This document shows, one piece after another, positions 18,562-27,300 of a stretch of DNA of 64,000 nt (the stretch's first letter is position 1; the number at the start of each line of letters is the position of its first letter). Position numbers and translations under genes: made by a program. Location: NCBI GenBank assembly GCA_963782555.1, contig CAWAKB010000004.1, forward strand, positions 762,236 to 826,235. The letters run 5' to 3'. The stretch comes from Hyphomicrobium_A sp963782555. Its GTDB lineage: Bacteria; Pseudomonadota; Alphaproteobacteria; Rhizobiales; Hyphomicrobiaceae. The notes under the pieces are model-generated. The model searched no databases. It was not told where the DNA came from and was given only the letters and a program-made list of their open reading frames with translations.

Positions 18562-19281
18562 ATGTTCAACATCAGCAGCAGACGGCAGCCCGGTTCTGAC
18601 CGAATCCATACACTGCCCGAGCTCATGCAGAGGGAGGAACGACTGAGGTTTGCAGCCCGTGAGCTCGGCCACCGAAACAAGAACTTGCTCGCGATGGTCC
18701 AGGCGATCGCCAGGCAGATCGGTTCGCGAAGCGCGAGCCTTCAGGATTTTCAGATGGACTTTTCCCAGCGGCTGCAAGGTCTCTCCGACTGCTTGAATCT
18801 CGTTCTCGAGGAAGACGGGCGCGGCGCATGGATCGCCGACGTGGTTAGCAGCCAGCTCGCGGCCTTTGGTGAGGTTGACGGGGTGCGGATCGTGGCGACA
18901 GGACCCGCGGTCTTTCTACGCCCGGAGGCTGCCCAGAACATTGGACTCGCGCTTCACGAGTTGGGCACCAACGCGACCAAGTACGGCGCACTTTCAGTGC
19001 CGGAAGGCGCCATCACCGTGCACTGGGAGCTCGGGCGCGTCGGCATCGGACGGACGTGCTTTCGCTTGATGTGGCGCGAGATCAATGGCCCCAAGGTGAC
19101 GCCGCCCGCGCTCCACGGCTTCGGTCATGTTGTCCTGCAACGCACGACGGGACAAGCGCTGCAAGGCAAGGTGAACCACGAATTCGCAGCCGACGGCGTA
19201 AGCTGGACACTTGAGGTCCCCGGGGCGCGCACAGTCATGCCGGGACCACCGGAGCGAGCTCGCGAAGGTGCTCTGCAATAA
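18562..19281 (+). CDS. Orphan HWE-family histidine kinase
   Basis: A 239-residue protein from the ATG at 18562, which has GAGGAG 8 bases upstream; the ATG at 18547 lies on that ribosome site and is rejected. There is no sensor domain: a short N-terminus leads to ARELGHRNKNLLAMVQAIARQ (His37), then LALHELGTNATKYGALS and LMWREINGPKV, the HWE signatures. Kinases without input domains are usually driven by partner proteins or upstream PAS proteins. It is divergently placed relative to the CheB/CheR hybrid kinase, which suggests a functional link, but no receiver gene is attached. Confidence 0.85.
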   Translation: MFNISSRRQPGSDRIHTLPELMQREERLRFAARELGHRNKNLLAMVQAIARQIGSRSASLQDFQMDFSQRLQGLSDCLNLVLEEDGRGAWIADVVSSQLAAFGEVDGVRIVATGPAVFLRPEAAQNIGLALHELGTNATKYGALSVPEGAITVHWELGRVGIGRTCFRLMWREINGPKVTPPALHGFGHVVLQRTTGQALQGKVNHEFAADGVSWTLEVPGARTVMPGPPERAREGALQ

Positions 19282-19364
19282 GCCACATCCACCGAACACA
19301 ATAGCTTTTGCCGGTTGAACGCCGCAACTCAAGAGCGCGCTTGCGCGCGAGTGCACGGCCCAAC

Positions 19365-19385
19365 TGAGTACATTCCGGCTCTAAC
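19365..19385 (+). promoter_or_regulatory. TGAGTACATTCC motif, copy 2
   Basis: TGAGTACATTCC then GGCTCTAAC, about 60-80 bases upstream of the RlpA-like gene. Strongly similar to the copy at 20042. Candidate operator or promoter element by recurrence only. Confidence 0.4.
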
Positions 19386-19445
19386 CCGTCGCAAGCGCAA
19401 GCCCTAGGTTCCGGTGAAGAACCGAAGGGCGCATTTGGGCAAAGG

Positions 19446-19967
19446 ATGACCATGACCTCAACTGCCACTGCCGCACGGCGGACTGACCTTCGAAGAATGT
19501 GCGTTCTCATCAGCTCGACATTGCTCTGCGCCTGTAGCGCCAACGCTGCGGCTAACGCGAAGATTCCCGGGTCGACCTACTGCATTGGCGGTGTCTGTCA
19601 CCGCGTGAAGACAATCGAGGAAGTCGAAGCATTGGTCGGAAGCGAGGAGATGGTGCGGGCGTCATACTATGACGATTGCAGGCTGGATGCGGGCAATCCG
19701 TGCAGCGCATCCTCCTCGGGTGAAGCATTTCGCCCCGATCACACGGACAACGCGGCGAGTCCCGTCTATCCGAATGGGACCGTGTTGCTCGTCACGAACC
19801 CGAAAACCGGCGGCAAAACCGTCGTGCGGGTCAATGACTCGGGTCCGTACCAAGGCGGCCGCGAGCTCGACGTTTCACGCGCCGCTGCAAAACAGCTTGG
19901 CTTCGCGCGCGCCGGAGTCGCCAGTCTTCGCATCCGGATCGTGAGCGCGCCTAGCAGAGTCCATTGA
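19446..19967 (+). CDS. RlpA-like septal ring lytic transglycosylase
   Basis: A 173-residue exported protein. The signal ends in LLCACSAN, a possible lipobox with Cys30. The C-terminal double-psi beta-barrel shows the RlpA pattern: RASYYDD, SGEAF.PDHTDNAASPVYPNGT, VTNPKTGGKTVVRVNDSGP and RELDVSRAAAKQLGF. RlpA proteins cleave glycan strands lacking stem peptides at division septa; the Asp in VNDSGP is the usual catalytic residue. There is no SPOR domain, so it is a short form. The start may be 19446 or 19452. Confidence 0.85.
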   Translation: MTMTSTATAARRTDLRRMCVLISSTLLCACSANAAANAKIPGSTYCIGGVCHRVKTIEEVEALVGSEEMVRASYYDDCRLDAGNPCSASSSGEAFRPDHTDNAASPVYPNGTVLLVTNPKTGGKTVVRVNDSGPYQGGRELDVSRAAAKQLGFARAGVASLRIRIVSAPSRVH

Positions 19968-20447
19968 GTAGCTGCGCCATGAGCGATGGGCCGCATTGTC
20001 TGGTCCGGCCCGCGATTGAGGCGCAAGTTGCACGAAGCCAGTGAGTACATTCCGAGTCTAACCCCTCCCCGACCCCAAGAGATAGGTTCGAGCCCAAGTC
20101 CGACGGGCACCACGATCAAATGCAGCGCCCTTCGCCTCGACCGCAGCGGTGCCCAGCTCAACGGCACCCGGGTCGCAATAAGACTTCATACGTCAACCAC
20201 TGTGAGGCATACATGACCGAACTCCCCCAAGACCGTTTCCGACACTATCGCGAGCAAGCCCGCCGATGCCGTGGTGTCCCCGCCGAAGATTCCAGCCGAC
20301 AGCGACACGAAGCCTATCGGCGAGCCCAAGGCGCCTGCCGACGCGCTGCCTTCCGAGCCAAAGCCGGTGGTAGCGCCTGGCCTGCTGAAGACCTGAGGGA
20401 TTTTCCCGCGTAACCCGTCTCAACGTTCATTTTTTGGAGTCTGAAAC
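19968..20447 (+). other. Intergenic region with motif copy 3 and a start-less Pro/Ala-rich frame
   Basis: Bases 20042-20062 carry TGAGTACATTCC and AGTCTAAC. From about 20217 to 20398 one frame reads SKPADAVVSPPKIPADSD and similar Pro/Ala/Lys repeats ending GLLKT, but it has no ATG and directly follows a stop. It may be the tail of a decayed exported protein. Other frames are shadows. Confidence 0.4.
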
Positions 20448-20963
20448 ATGATCCGCACCTTATCCCTTACGGCCGTTCTCGCCGCGGCCCTGGCGCTGCC
20501 GGCGCTGGCCGAGGACGCGAAAACGAATGTCGAGCCCATCGCGGGAGCGACGAGCACACCGACGAGCACCATGTCCGAGCAGGTGCCACAGAAGAAGAGC
20601 GACGCTGAAGCCGCTGGTGAGAGCCTGCCAAACGCCTCGACCAACGATACCAAGCAGGCTGCACAGATGCCCGCGAGCGCGGAACAACAAAGCACTGGCA
20701 TCTCGCTAACGGAGCAGGAAGCCCTGACCTGGATCGATAAGCCGGTCTTCAGCAGCGACGGCAAGCAGATTGGCAAGGTCGCAGCTTTTGAGCGTGACCC
20801 CGACAACAAGGTTACCGGGATGCACGCGGACATCGGCGGCTTCTTGGGCTTTGGCGAGTCTCGCGTCAACATAACGCCCACGCAGTTCAAGCTGCAGTCT
20901 GACCGCGTTGTCCTCAGCCTGACGACCGCAGAGGCGAACGATCTTCCTAAGGTTCAGAAATAG
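20448..20963 (+). CDS. Exported PRC-barrel domain protein
   Basis: A 171-residue protein. The signal IRTLSLTAVLAAALALPALAED resembles that of the PepSY-like protein at 12166. A low-complexity Ser/Thr/Gln region (25-88) precedes a PRC-barrel fold: ALTWIDKPVFSSDGKQIGKVAAFERDPDNKVTGMHADIGGFLGFGE, VNITPTQFKL and VVLSLTTAEANDLPKV. PRC-barrel proteins of this exported type are abundant in Hyphomicrobiales; the ligand is unknown. The ribosome site is TTTGGAGT upstream of the ATG. Confidence 0.85.
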   Translation: MIRTLSLTAVLAAALALPALAEDAKTNVEPIAGATSTPTSTMSEQVPQKKSDAEAAGESLPNASTNDTKQAAQMPASAEQQSTGISLTEQEALTWIDKPVFSSDGKQIGKVAAFERDPDNKVTGMHADIGGFLGFGESRVNITPTQFKLQSDRVVLSLTTAEANDLPKVQK

Positions 20964-21014
20964 TCATCGAGCGGCCCCTCACGATGAGTGGTCCAGTCCT
21001 GAAAGGACAGCAAT

Positions 21015-21236
21015 ATGAAACGTCTCGCACTATCGGTAGCTGTGGGCGCTCTTGCCTGCTGTGCCGCGGTTGGTTCCTCGCAAGCTGCCCCCCTCTCGAG
21101 CGCGGTAGCTAAGGCTGCTCCAACGGCCCTGTCGTCGACGATCGTCGATCAGGTTTATTGGCGCCGCCATCACCGTCATCACCGTCATCATTGCTGGTGG
21201 CGTCATGGTCATCGGCATTGCCGCTGGGGTTGGTGA
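21015..21236 (+). CDS. Small exported histidine-rich protein
   Basis: A 73-residue protein. Signal MKRLALSVAVGALACCAAVGSSQAA, then a short linker and VYWRRHHRHHRHHCWWRHGHRHCRWGW: ten His, two Cys and five Trp in the last 27 residues, partly from a tandem CATCACCGT-like DNA repeat. A metal-binding role (Zn, Ni, Cu) is a reasonable inference. GAAAGGA precedes the ATG. A terminator-like hairpin follows. The gene is compositionally simple but the signal peptide argues it is real. Confidence 0.7.
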   Translation: MKRLALSVAVGALACCAAVGSSQAAPLSSAVAKAAPTALSSTIVDQVYWRRHHRHHRHHCWWRHGHRHCRWGW

Positions 21237-21265
21237 TCGCGCCTAGTCTTGGTCCCTCCAAAGAC

Positions 21266-21299
21266 GGGTGCAGTCCTGCGAAGGGCTGCACCTTATTCT
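21266..21299 (+). terminator. Probable terminator after His-rich gene
   Basis: GGTGCAG pairs with CTGCACC around a 12-base loop, followed by TTATTCTT. It lies 30 bases after the stop at 21236. Confidence 0.55.
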
Positions 21300-21301
21300 T
21301 A

Positions 21302-21348
21302 CGGCCGAGCGCTCGCCGTTGTACTCGCATAGGGCGAGCGCTCGGCCG
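21302..21348. repeat. 16-bp perfect inverted repeat
   Basis: CGGCCGAGCGCTCGCC at 21302-21317 is the exact reverse complement of 21333-21348, separated by 15 bases. It lies 24 bases upstream of the AI-2E-family transporter ATG. No T-tract follows, so it is more likely a 5'-leader hairpin or operator than a terminator. Confidence 0.6.
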
Positions 21349-21371
21349 CGGCGAAAGGGAAGCAGATTCTC

Positions 21372-22493
21372 ATGCACGGCCAAACCGCAGCTTCGCCGAC
21401 AGCCGATCAGGCGCTTGCTCCTCAGCGTGAGAATGAGCAAGTCGCGCCCCTGTTCGTCGGCGCGCGGTCGGTTGCGCTAATCGTTATCGCCGTCATCGTA
21501 GTGTTCTATACGCTCTACTTTGCGGCCTCCCTGCTTGTCCCGATCGCCGCTGCCGTGCTCCTCAGCATGCTGCTCGCGCCCGCCGTGCAGTTCCTTGAGA
21601 GGCTGCATGTGCCGCGCCTGGTTGCGGCGGCCTTAATCGTCCTCGCCACTGTAAGTCTGATCGGAGCGGGAATCACCGCGTTGGCGGGCCCCGCGCAGAG
21701 CTGGATCGAGAAGGGACCGGACAGCCTCCAGAAAATGGAGCACAGGTTCTTTTCAGGCAGGAGGCCACTCGAAAGCATTCAGAAGGCAACGGACCAACTG
21801 CAGGAAGCCACGCAGGCGACGAGCCGAGCAGGACCTCAAGAGGTCCGTGTGGTGCAGCCGGCGTTGACGGACCTCCTGTTGTCGGGGACGCCTCAGGCGG
21901 TGGCCTCGATCTTTTCCGTGACCATATTGGTGTACTTCCTGCTTGCTTCCGGTGACGTTTTTCTGCGCAAGCTTGTCACCGTGATCCCCACCTTTCACGA
22001 CAAGAAGCGTGCGGTTGAGATCACTCGCCAGATCGAGACGGACATTTCCTTCTATCTGCTCAGCTTCACGTCGGTGAACGTCGGGCTCGGCGTTGCTATG
22101 GCGGTCGTGACCGCACTCTTAGGCATACCAAACCCGCTTCTTTGGGGCGCTCTCGTTGCGGTGCTCAATTTCGTTCCCTACGTCGGAGCCCTCACCAGCA
22201 TGGCTATCCTTGCGATGGTTGGCGTTCAGACCTTCGACAGCCTGGCGCAGGCGCTGGCTGCGCCGGCCATTCTTCTTGTACTCGTCGGCATCTCCGCGGA
22301 GGTCATCACGCCTTTCGTTCTGGGGCGGGGACTCCTGCTCAATCCGGTTGCCATCTTCATCGCCATTCTCTTGTGGGGTTGGCTGTGGGGCATCGTCGGA
22401 GTGCTGCTGGCGGTGCCGCTCTTGGCGAGCTTCAAGATCGTCTGCGAGCGCGTCGAGCCGCTGCACCCGATCGCTGAATTCTTGACGATCTAA
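21372..22493 (+). CDS. AI-2E family transporter (PerM-type)
   Basis: A 373-residue membrane protein. Two N-terminal helices (VALIVIAVIVVFYTLYFAASLLVPIAAAVLLSMLLAP), a central polar/coiled region with LQEATQATSRAGP, then the conserved C-terminal block: VNVGLGVAMAVVTALLGIPNPLLWGALVAVLNFVPYVGALTS, ISAEVITPFVLGRGLLLNPVAIFIAILLWGWLWGIVGVLLAVPLLAS. This is the family fingerprint. Despite the name, members include Na+/H+ antiporters and general exporters, so the substrate is unknown. Confidence 0.9.
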   Translation: MHGQTAASPTADQALAPQRENEQVAPLFVGARSVALIVIAVIVVFYTLYFAASLLVPIAAAVLLSMLLAPAVQFLERLHVPRLVAAALIVLATVSLIGAGITALAGPAQSWIEKGPDSLQKMEHRFFSGRRPLESIQKATDQLQEATQATSRAGPQEVRVVQPALTDLLLSGTPQAVASIFSVTILVYFLLASGDVFLRKLVTVIPTFHDKKRAVEITRQIETDISFYLLSFTSVNVGLGVAMAVVTALLGIPNPLLWGALVAVLNFVPYVGALTSMAILAMVGVQTFDSLAQALAAPAILLVLVGISAEVITPFVLGRGLLLNPVAIFIAILLWGWLWGIVGVLLAVPLLASFKIVCERVEPLHPIAEFLTI

Positions 22494-22568
22494 GCGGCGG
22501 CGGATGGCCGGCCGCGGGTACCCAGGACGGCAACCGAGCCGTCCCCTAATTCGAGAGGAGAAGTGAAC

Positions 22569-23327
22569 ATGGCAACGCAGCTAGCAATGCAGAACGCTGA
22601 CATCAGAGAGACCTTTGCCGAACCCATCGCAAAGGCACCCGCCGACATCAAGATCATCAGCCATTCCAACATTTTCTACTGGTGGCCGGCCTGGGTTGCC
22701 GGCTTTGCCGTGGCGCTGATCACGTACGTGCAGGGCCGCGACGTTGCAGTTGTGCCCGAATTCATCGACCGCGTTCACCCGAGCAACAATCCGGGGATAT
22801 TCTTCATTACCGTTCTCGTTCTTCTCGTCGTCTTCACCACCACCAAGCTTCGCGGCATCTACTCTGTCCTCACAGTCGTCAGCGTTGCCTTCTTCGGGGT
22901 TCTGTTTGCGTGGCTCGGGTGGTGGGACAATATCCTGCGCTTCATCCCCCATCTCTCGGCGCGCGCGAACATGGGCTTTTATCTCCTGTTCTCGGCGGCT
23001 CTGCTGGCTGTGTGGCTGCTTTCATTTTTCGTGTTTGATCGATTGACAATCTGGCGGGTGCGCGCCGGCCAAATGATCGAGGAACGCCGGATTGGCGGCC
23101 AAGCACGCAGCTATGACACCAATGGTCTCGTTTTCGAAAAGCGCGGTCAGGACCTCTTCCATGACATCATTCTAGGAATGGGGGCGGGGGACCTGACGGT
23201 TACGACCGGGGGCGCGCACAAGCAGTCGATACAGATCCCCAACGTGCTGTTGGTGGATCGGAGGATGAAGGCAATCGAGAAGTTGATCGTCGTAAAGCCG
23301 GATCAGGTTCCCGCCAACGCGGCCTAG
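22569..23327 (+). CDS. Conserved membrane protein of unknown function
   Basis: A 252-residue protein from the ATG at 22569, 8 bases after AGGAG; a GTG at 22563 overlaps that region. Three or four helices: a WWPAWVAGFAVALITYV helix, FFITVLVLLVVFTTT, YSVLTVVSVAFFGVLFAWLGWWD, and MGFYLLFSAALLAVWLLSFFVF. A cytoplasmic C-terminal domain follows (RVRAGQMIEERRIGGQARSYD...VLLVDRRMKAIEKLIVVKP) resembling bacterial PH-like membrane proteins. It lies 75 bases after the AI-2E gene and is probably co-transcribed. Confidence 0.65.
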   Translation: MATQLAMQNADIRETFAEPIAKAPADIKIISHSNIFYWWPAWVAGFAVALITYVQGRDVAVVPEFIDRVHPSNNPGIFFITVLVLLVVFTTTKLRGIYSVLTVVSVAFFGVLFAWLGWWDNILRFIPHLSARANMGFYLLFSAALLAVWLLSFFVFDRLTIWRVRAGQMIEERRIGGQARSYDTNGLVFEKRGQDLFHDIILGMGAGDLTVTTGGAHKQSIQIPNVLLVDRRMKAIEKLIVVKPDQVPANAA

Positions 23328-23359
23328 ATCGTACGCGTGTGATGCTCTGGAAATCGAAC

Positions 23360-23380
23360 TGAGTAGTTTCCGAGTTTGCC
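23360..23380 (+). promoter_or_regulatory. TGAGTA-TTTCC motif, copy 4
   Basis: TGAGTAGTTTCCGAGTTTG, a diverged relative of the TGAGTACATTCC motif, about 195 bases upstream of the exported protein at 23575. Confidence 0.3.
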
Positions 23381-23574
23381 GCTGCCGGTGGTTAGGACTA
23401 TAATCAAACGATAGCCAAAAGCCCCCGACAACTCTCCCTCATCGAGCAGCCAACTGCGCTGAACGAGGCCCATCGAGAGTGCCGACCAAGCGGGCGCTAA
23501 CTGGCGCGAACGCGGATCGGAGTGGCTGCTTAGCCCTTCGAACCCGCCACGATTGTCCAAAAGGAAATACGACC

Positions 23575-23922
23575 ATGAGCACAATCACCAGGAAGCTACT
23601 CATTACCAGCGCCACAGCTCTGTTTGCCTTGACGGGAGCTTATGGCGCAGCCGCGGCGGACAAGCATGGGTCGCACGGTGCCGGCGCACGGCATCATGCC
23701 GGTGCGACCATGCAGCATCACAGCGTGGTCCGGCATGGGGCGACGGGGAATGCCCGCCACGCCGGCAACAATCGGGGCCACCACCGCTTCGGCCACAGTG
23801 GCTATGGCGGCATTTACATCTACTCAGGCGAGATCAATGGTTGCGGCCATTCCTATCGGAAGTGGCAGGCTACCGGCAGCCGATACTGGCGTTCGCGCTA
23901 CTACGATTGCCTCGACGGCTGA
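23575..23922 (+). CDS. Exported His/Gly-rich protein
   Basis: A 115-residue protein from the ATG at 23575, preceded by AAAAGGAAA. Signal STITRKLLITSATALFALTGAYGAAAA. The mature part is His/Gly/Ala-rich (HGSHGAGARHHAGATMQHHSVVRHG...RGHHRFGHSGYGG) and ends in an ordered segment YIYSGEINGCGHSYRKWQATGSRYWRSRYYDCLDG with two Cys. Exported proteins with such a Cys-Tyr tail are frequent in Hyphomicrobiales, with unknown role; metal or surface binding is inference. A terminator follows. Confidence 0.7.
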   Translation: MSTITRKLLITSATALFALTGAYGAAAADKHGSHGAGARHHAGATMQHHSVVRHGATGNARHAGNNRGHHRFGHSGYGGIYIYSGEINGCGHSYRKWQATGSRYWRSRYYDCLDG

Positions 23923-23990
23923 TGATTGCAGACGTTCCGGCAGGGTCTTCCCCCGGACCCGCTTTCCTCCCCCCGGAAAGCGCCGGATCG

Positions 23991-24024
23991 GAGAGCTTCC
24001 AGCGAAAGCTGGGAGCTCTTTTGT
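23991..24024 (+). terminator. Rho-independent terminator
   Basis: GAGCTTCCAGC and GCTGGGAGCTC pair (one G-T) around a GAAA tetraloop, followed by TTTTG. It lies about 70 bases after the stop of the His-rich gene. Confidence 0.8.
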
Positions 24025-24307
24025 TCAGCCGAAGCTGCAAGTAACCGGCGTCAACACGGCACCGGCAGATCAATCTGTCCAACATGCGCGCGCAGAAGTG
24101 GGCGGCATCCTCGTCCGGACTTGAGTACACGGGCGGCCGAGTGTCCGCTATGCATCACAAGCGGCTGCCACGCGAGCCGCAGGACCGAGTCAGCTCCCCC
24201 CTTAAGAGCAGGCACGGACTGCCATCACGGCAACGTCCGCGACGGGCCAATTTCGGACATCTCAACCTCGCGCACAGACGAGCTGGAGAGGCTCCCGCAA
24301 CGGCCCT

Positions 24308-27300
24308 TCAGAACCGCCAGGTGAGCCGTCCTTGGACGCCGTTGTCCTGCAGGTCGTCGGCGAGTTGGCCGGAATAAGAGACGCCCAGGACGGCGTCCGC
24401 ACCCAAAGCGAAGTCGAGGCCGGCCTCGAGGAGCGCACTATTGCGCGCGAGCGGTACGCCCAAAATGCCGAAGGCGATGCCCGAAGAGGCAAAAGCAAGC
24501 GCAAGCTCGGGCGTGAGCTCGCCGAACGCGTACTGCCAGGCGAAAGAGGCCCGCGGCGTCACCAGCATGCCGAAGACCGGCATCGTCGTCGCCGCGCGCA
24601 CGCCCAGCGTCGAATAGCCGACGTTCTGATCGCTGCCTGGCGTGGTCAGCGCCGCGGTGGCGCCGCTCTCGGTGAAGTCATCCGTCCCCACATGCACGTA
24701 GGCGAGACCTGCGAACGGCTCCATGGCGGAGGATCGGTCAGTAACAATCGGATAGGCCAGCTCAGCAAAGAGCTGGCCCGTGTCGCCGCCGTAGCTCGCG
24801 CTCTCGTTTTCGTAAAAACCGGGGAAGCTGACCGCGCGCAAAGTATCTATGCTGTGCCAGGTCCAGGCGGCACCCGAGCGCAGCGCGAGGGGTCCTATCC
24901 TGCCGCCGGCATAGCCCGCCAGCAGATAGCTGTCGACGTCCGCGGAGCTGGCGCGGGCCTTCACGTTGACATCCGATCGGATGTAGCCGGTGGCGAGGCC
25001 GGCGCGCCAGCCATCGCCGACGTCGGCATCCATGCCGGAGACCAAACCGCCGAGGGTGCGCTTCGCGGTGGCGGCGTTGCCGTTGCCGTCGAATTGGCCC
25101 CAGGAGCCGAAGCCGCGGGTCCAGAAGGTGAGGCCGTGGCCATAGTCCGGGACGGCGCCGGGATCGTGACCCGCACCGAGAGCCATGCGTGTGCCAGTGT
25201 CGAATGCGGCAACGGAGGTCGGGCCGGCGGCTGCCAGCGCCACCGCTTGACCCGGGCCGTCGGGAGCGTAGGAGGCCTGGATCAACCGCCCCAGCATCGC
25301 CTCGCGCACGTACAGCCCTTGATTGACGAGCACGCCCGAGAGGCTCGCATGCACCTCGCCGGAGAGCGCGTCGAATGCATGGCGCGCCTGATCAGCGGTC
25401 AACGACAAAACAGTATCGTAAATGACGTTGCCGGAGCCGAGCGCTTCCACGGCTCCGCCGGTCGCAATCTCGTTGGGTGTCTCCCCGACGCTGGCGAAGC
25501 TGACACCATTGCGCGCAATCGTCAGGAGCACGTTGTTTGCATTGTAGCTGAGCTCAGGAGCGAGGAAGACGGACTCGAAATCAGACGTCAGTTCGGCGAA
25601 CGTGCCGGTCACGCCGCCGTCCGCATGGAGGATCGTGAAGGTGGTGCCCGGCGTGTAGATGCCCGTTTGGGCAAACACTTGCACGGCGCCACCGAGCATC
25701 GCCGCACCGGTGACGTTGGTACGGTCGGCCGTCGTCGGCGAGATCTCGACGAGATAGACGCCGGGTGCAGCGAAGGTCAGGTCGCCGGCGACCGTGACCG
25801 TGCCGATGGAAAAGCCAGGCGCCAACGTGCCGGCGATCGTGGCCGGGCCGATCGTGCCGTTTCCTCCAAGAAAGGCCGCGGGCAACGCCACCACCGGCGC
25901 GGGAATCACGGCATCGGCGAGCAGCAGCTTTCCCGCGTTGATCGTCGTCCCGCCCGAGTAGGGGTTTACGCCGGTCAGCGTCAGCGTTCCGGTGCCATTC
26001 TTGACGAGCGAGCCGGTGCCGGAGATGTTGCCGGCATAGGTCAGCGCATCGCTGCGGTCGAAGACGAACACGCCATTGTCGATCATGTTGCCGGAAATGC
26101 TGCCGGTGGTGCCGCCGTTGCCAATCTGCAGCGTGCCGGCGTTGATCGTCGTGCCCCCGCCGAATGTGTTTTCACCGGTGAGGATGAGTGTGCCGGCGCC
26201 GCTCTTGGTCAGCGTACCTGTCCCGCTGATGACGCCGCCCAATGTGACCGTATCGCTGCGGTTGATCGCAAATACGCCATTGTCGATCACGTCCCCCACG
26301 ATTGAGCCACTTGTGCCGCCGTTGCCGAGCTGCAGTGTGCCGGCGCTGATCGTCGTTGCGCCCGTGTAGGTGTTGTCGCCCGTCAGCGTCAGCGTGTTGG
26401 TGCCAATCTTGCTGAGCGCGCCGGTGCCGCTGATGATGTCGCCAAGGGTAAGATTGTTGTTGCGGTTGAATGCGAGCACGCCGTTATCGATGATGTCCCC
26501 GAGCACGCTTCCCGAGTTGCCACCGTTGCCGAGCTGCAGCGTGCCGGCGTCGATGGTCGTGCCGCCCGTGTAGGTGTTGTTTTCCGACAGCGTGAACGTA
26601 CCGGTGCCGGCCTTGGTCAGGCCGGTCGCTCCCGCGCTATCCTGGATAAGGCCTGAAAACAGGGTATCTGTGTCATCGCCGCCGGTGGTCAGGATTGCGG
26701 CGGCGGCGCCCGCGTTGGTTACCGTACCGGTGCCGGCGAGCGAGCCGATGGCCTGATCGAAGCCGAAGAGATCCAGGACTGTGTTGTTAGCGAGCGTATG
26801 TGCGCTCGCGGATGAGAAGGTGTTCTCAGCTCCCCCCTGCAGCGTGCTGCCGTTGTTGCTGAGTGTCGTGCTGCCCGAGTAGGTGTTGCTCCCCGTTAGC
26901 GTCAGCGTGCTGGAGCGAGTCTTGGTGAGCGCGCCGGTGCCGCTGATGTCGCCAGCAAAGATCCAGTCGTTGCTGCGGTCGATTGCGAGCACGCCGTCGT
27001 TGAGAACATTACCCACTATCGAGCCACTGGTGCTGTTGTTGCCGAGCTGCAGTGTGCCGGAGCTGATCGTGGTGATGCCTGTGTAGGTGTTGTCGCCCGT
27101 CAGCCTCAGGGTGTTGGCACCGATTTTGGTGAGCGTGCCGCCGCCGCTCACGGAGCCGGCATAGGTCTGCGCGTTGCCACGGCTGAACACGAGCGCGGCG
27201 TTGTCGACGATGTCCCCGGCGACGCTTCCGGCGGCGGTGGCGTCGCCGAGCTGCAGCGTGCCGGCGCTGATCGTCGTGTCCCCAGTGAAAGTGTTATTCC

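Noticed and set aside
24332..26305. 657-codon plus-strand open frame opposite the autotransporter
   Set aside because: It is antisense to a well-supported gene, its translation has no domain, and the lack of stops follows from the repetitive GC-rich composition.
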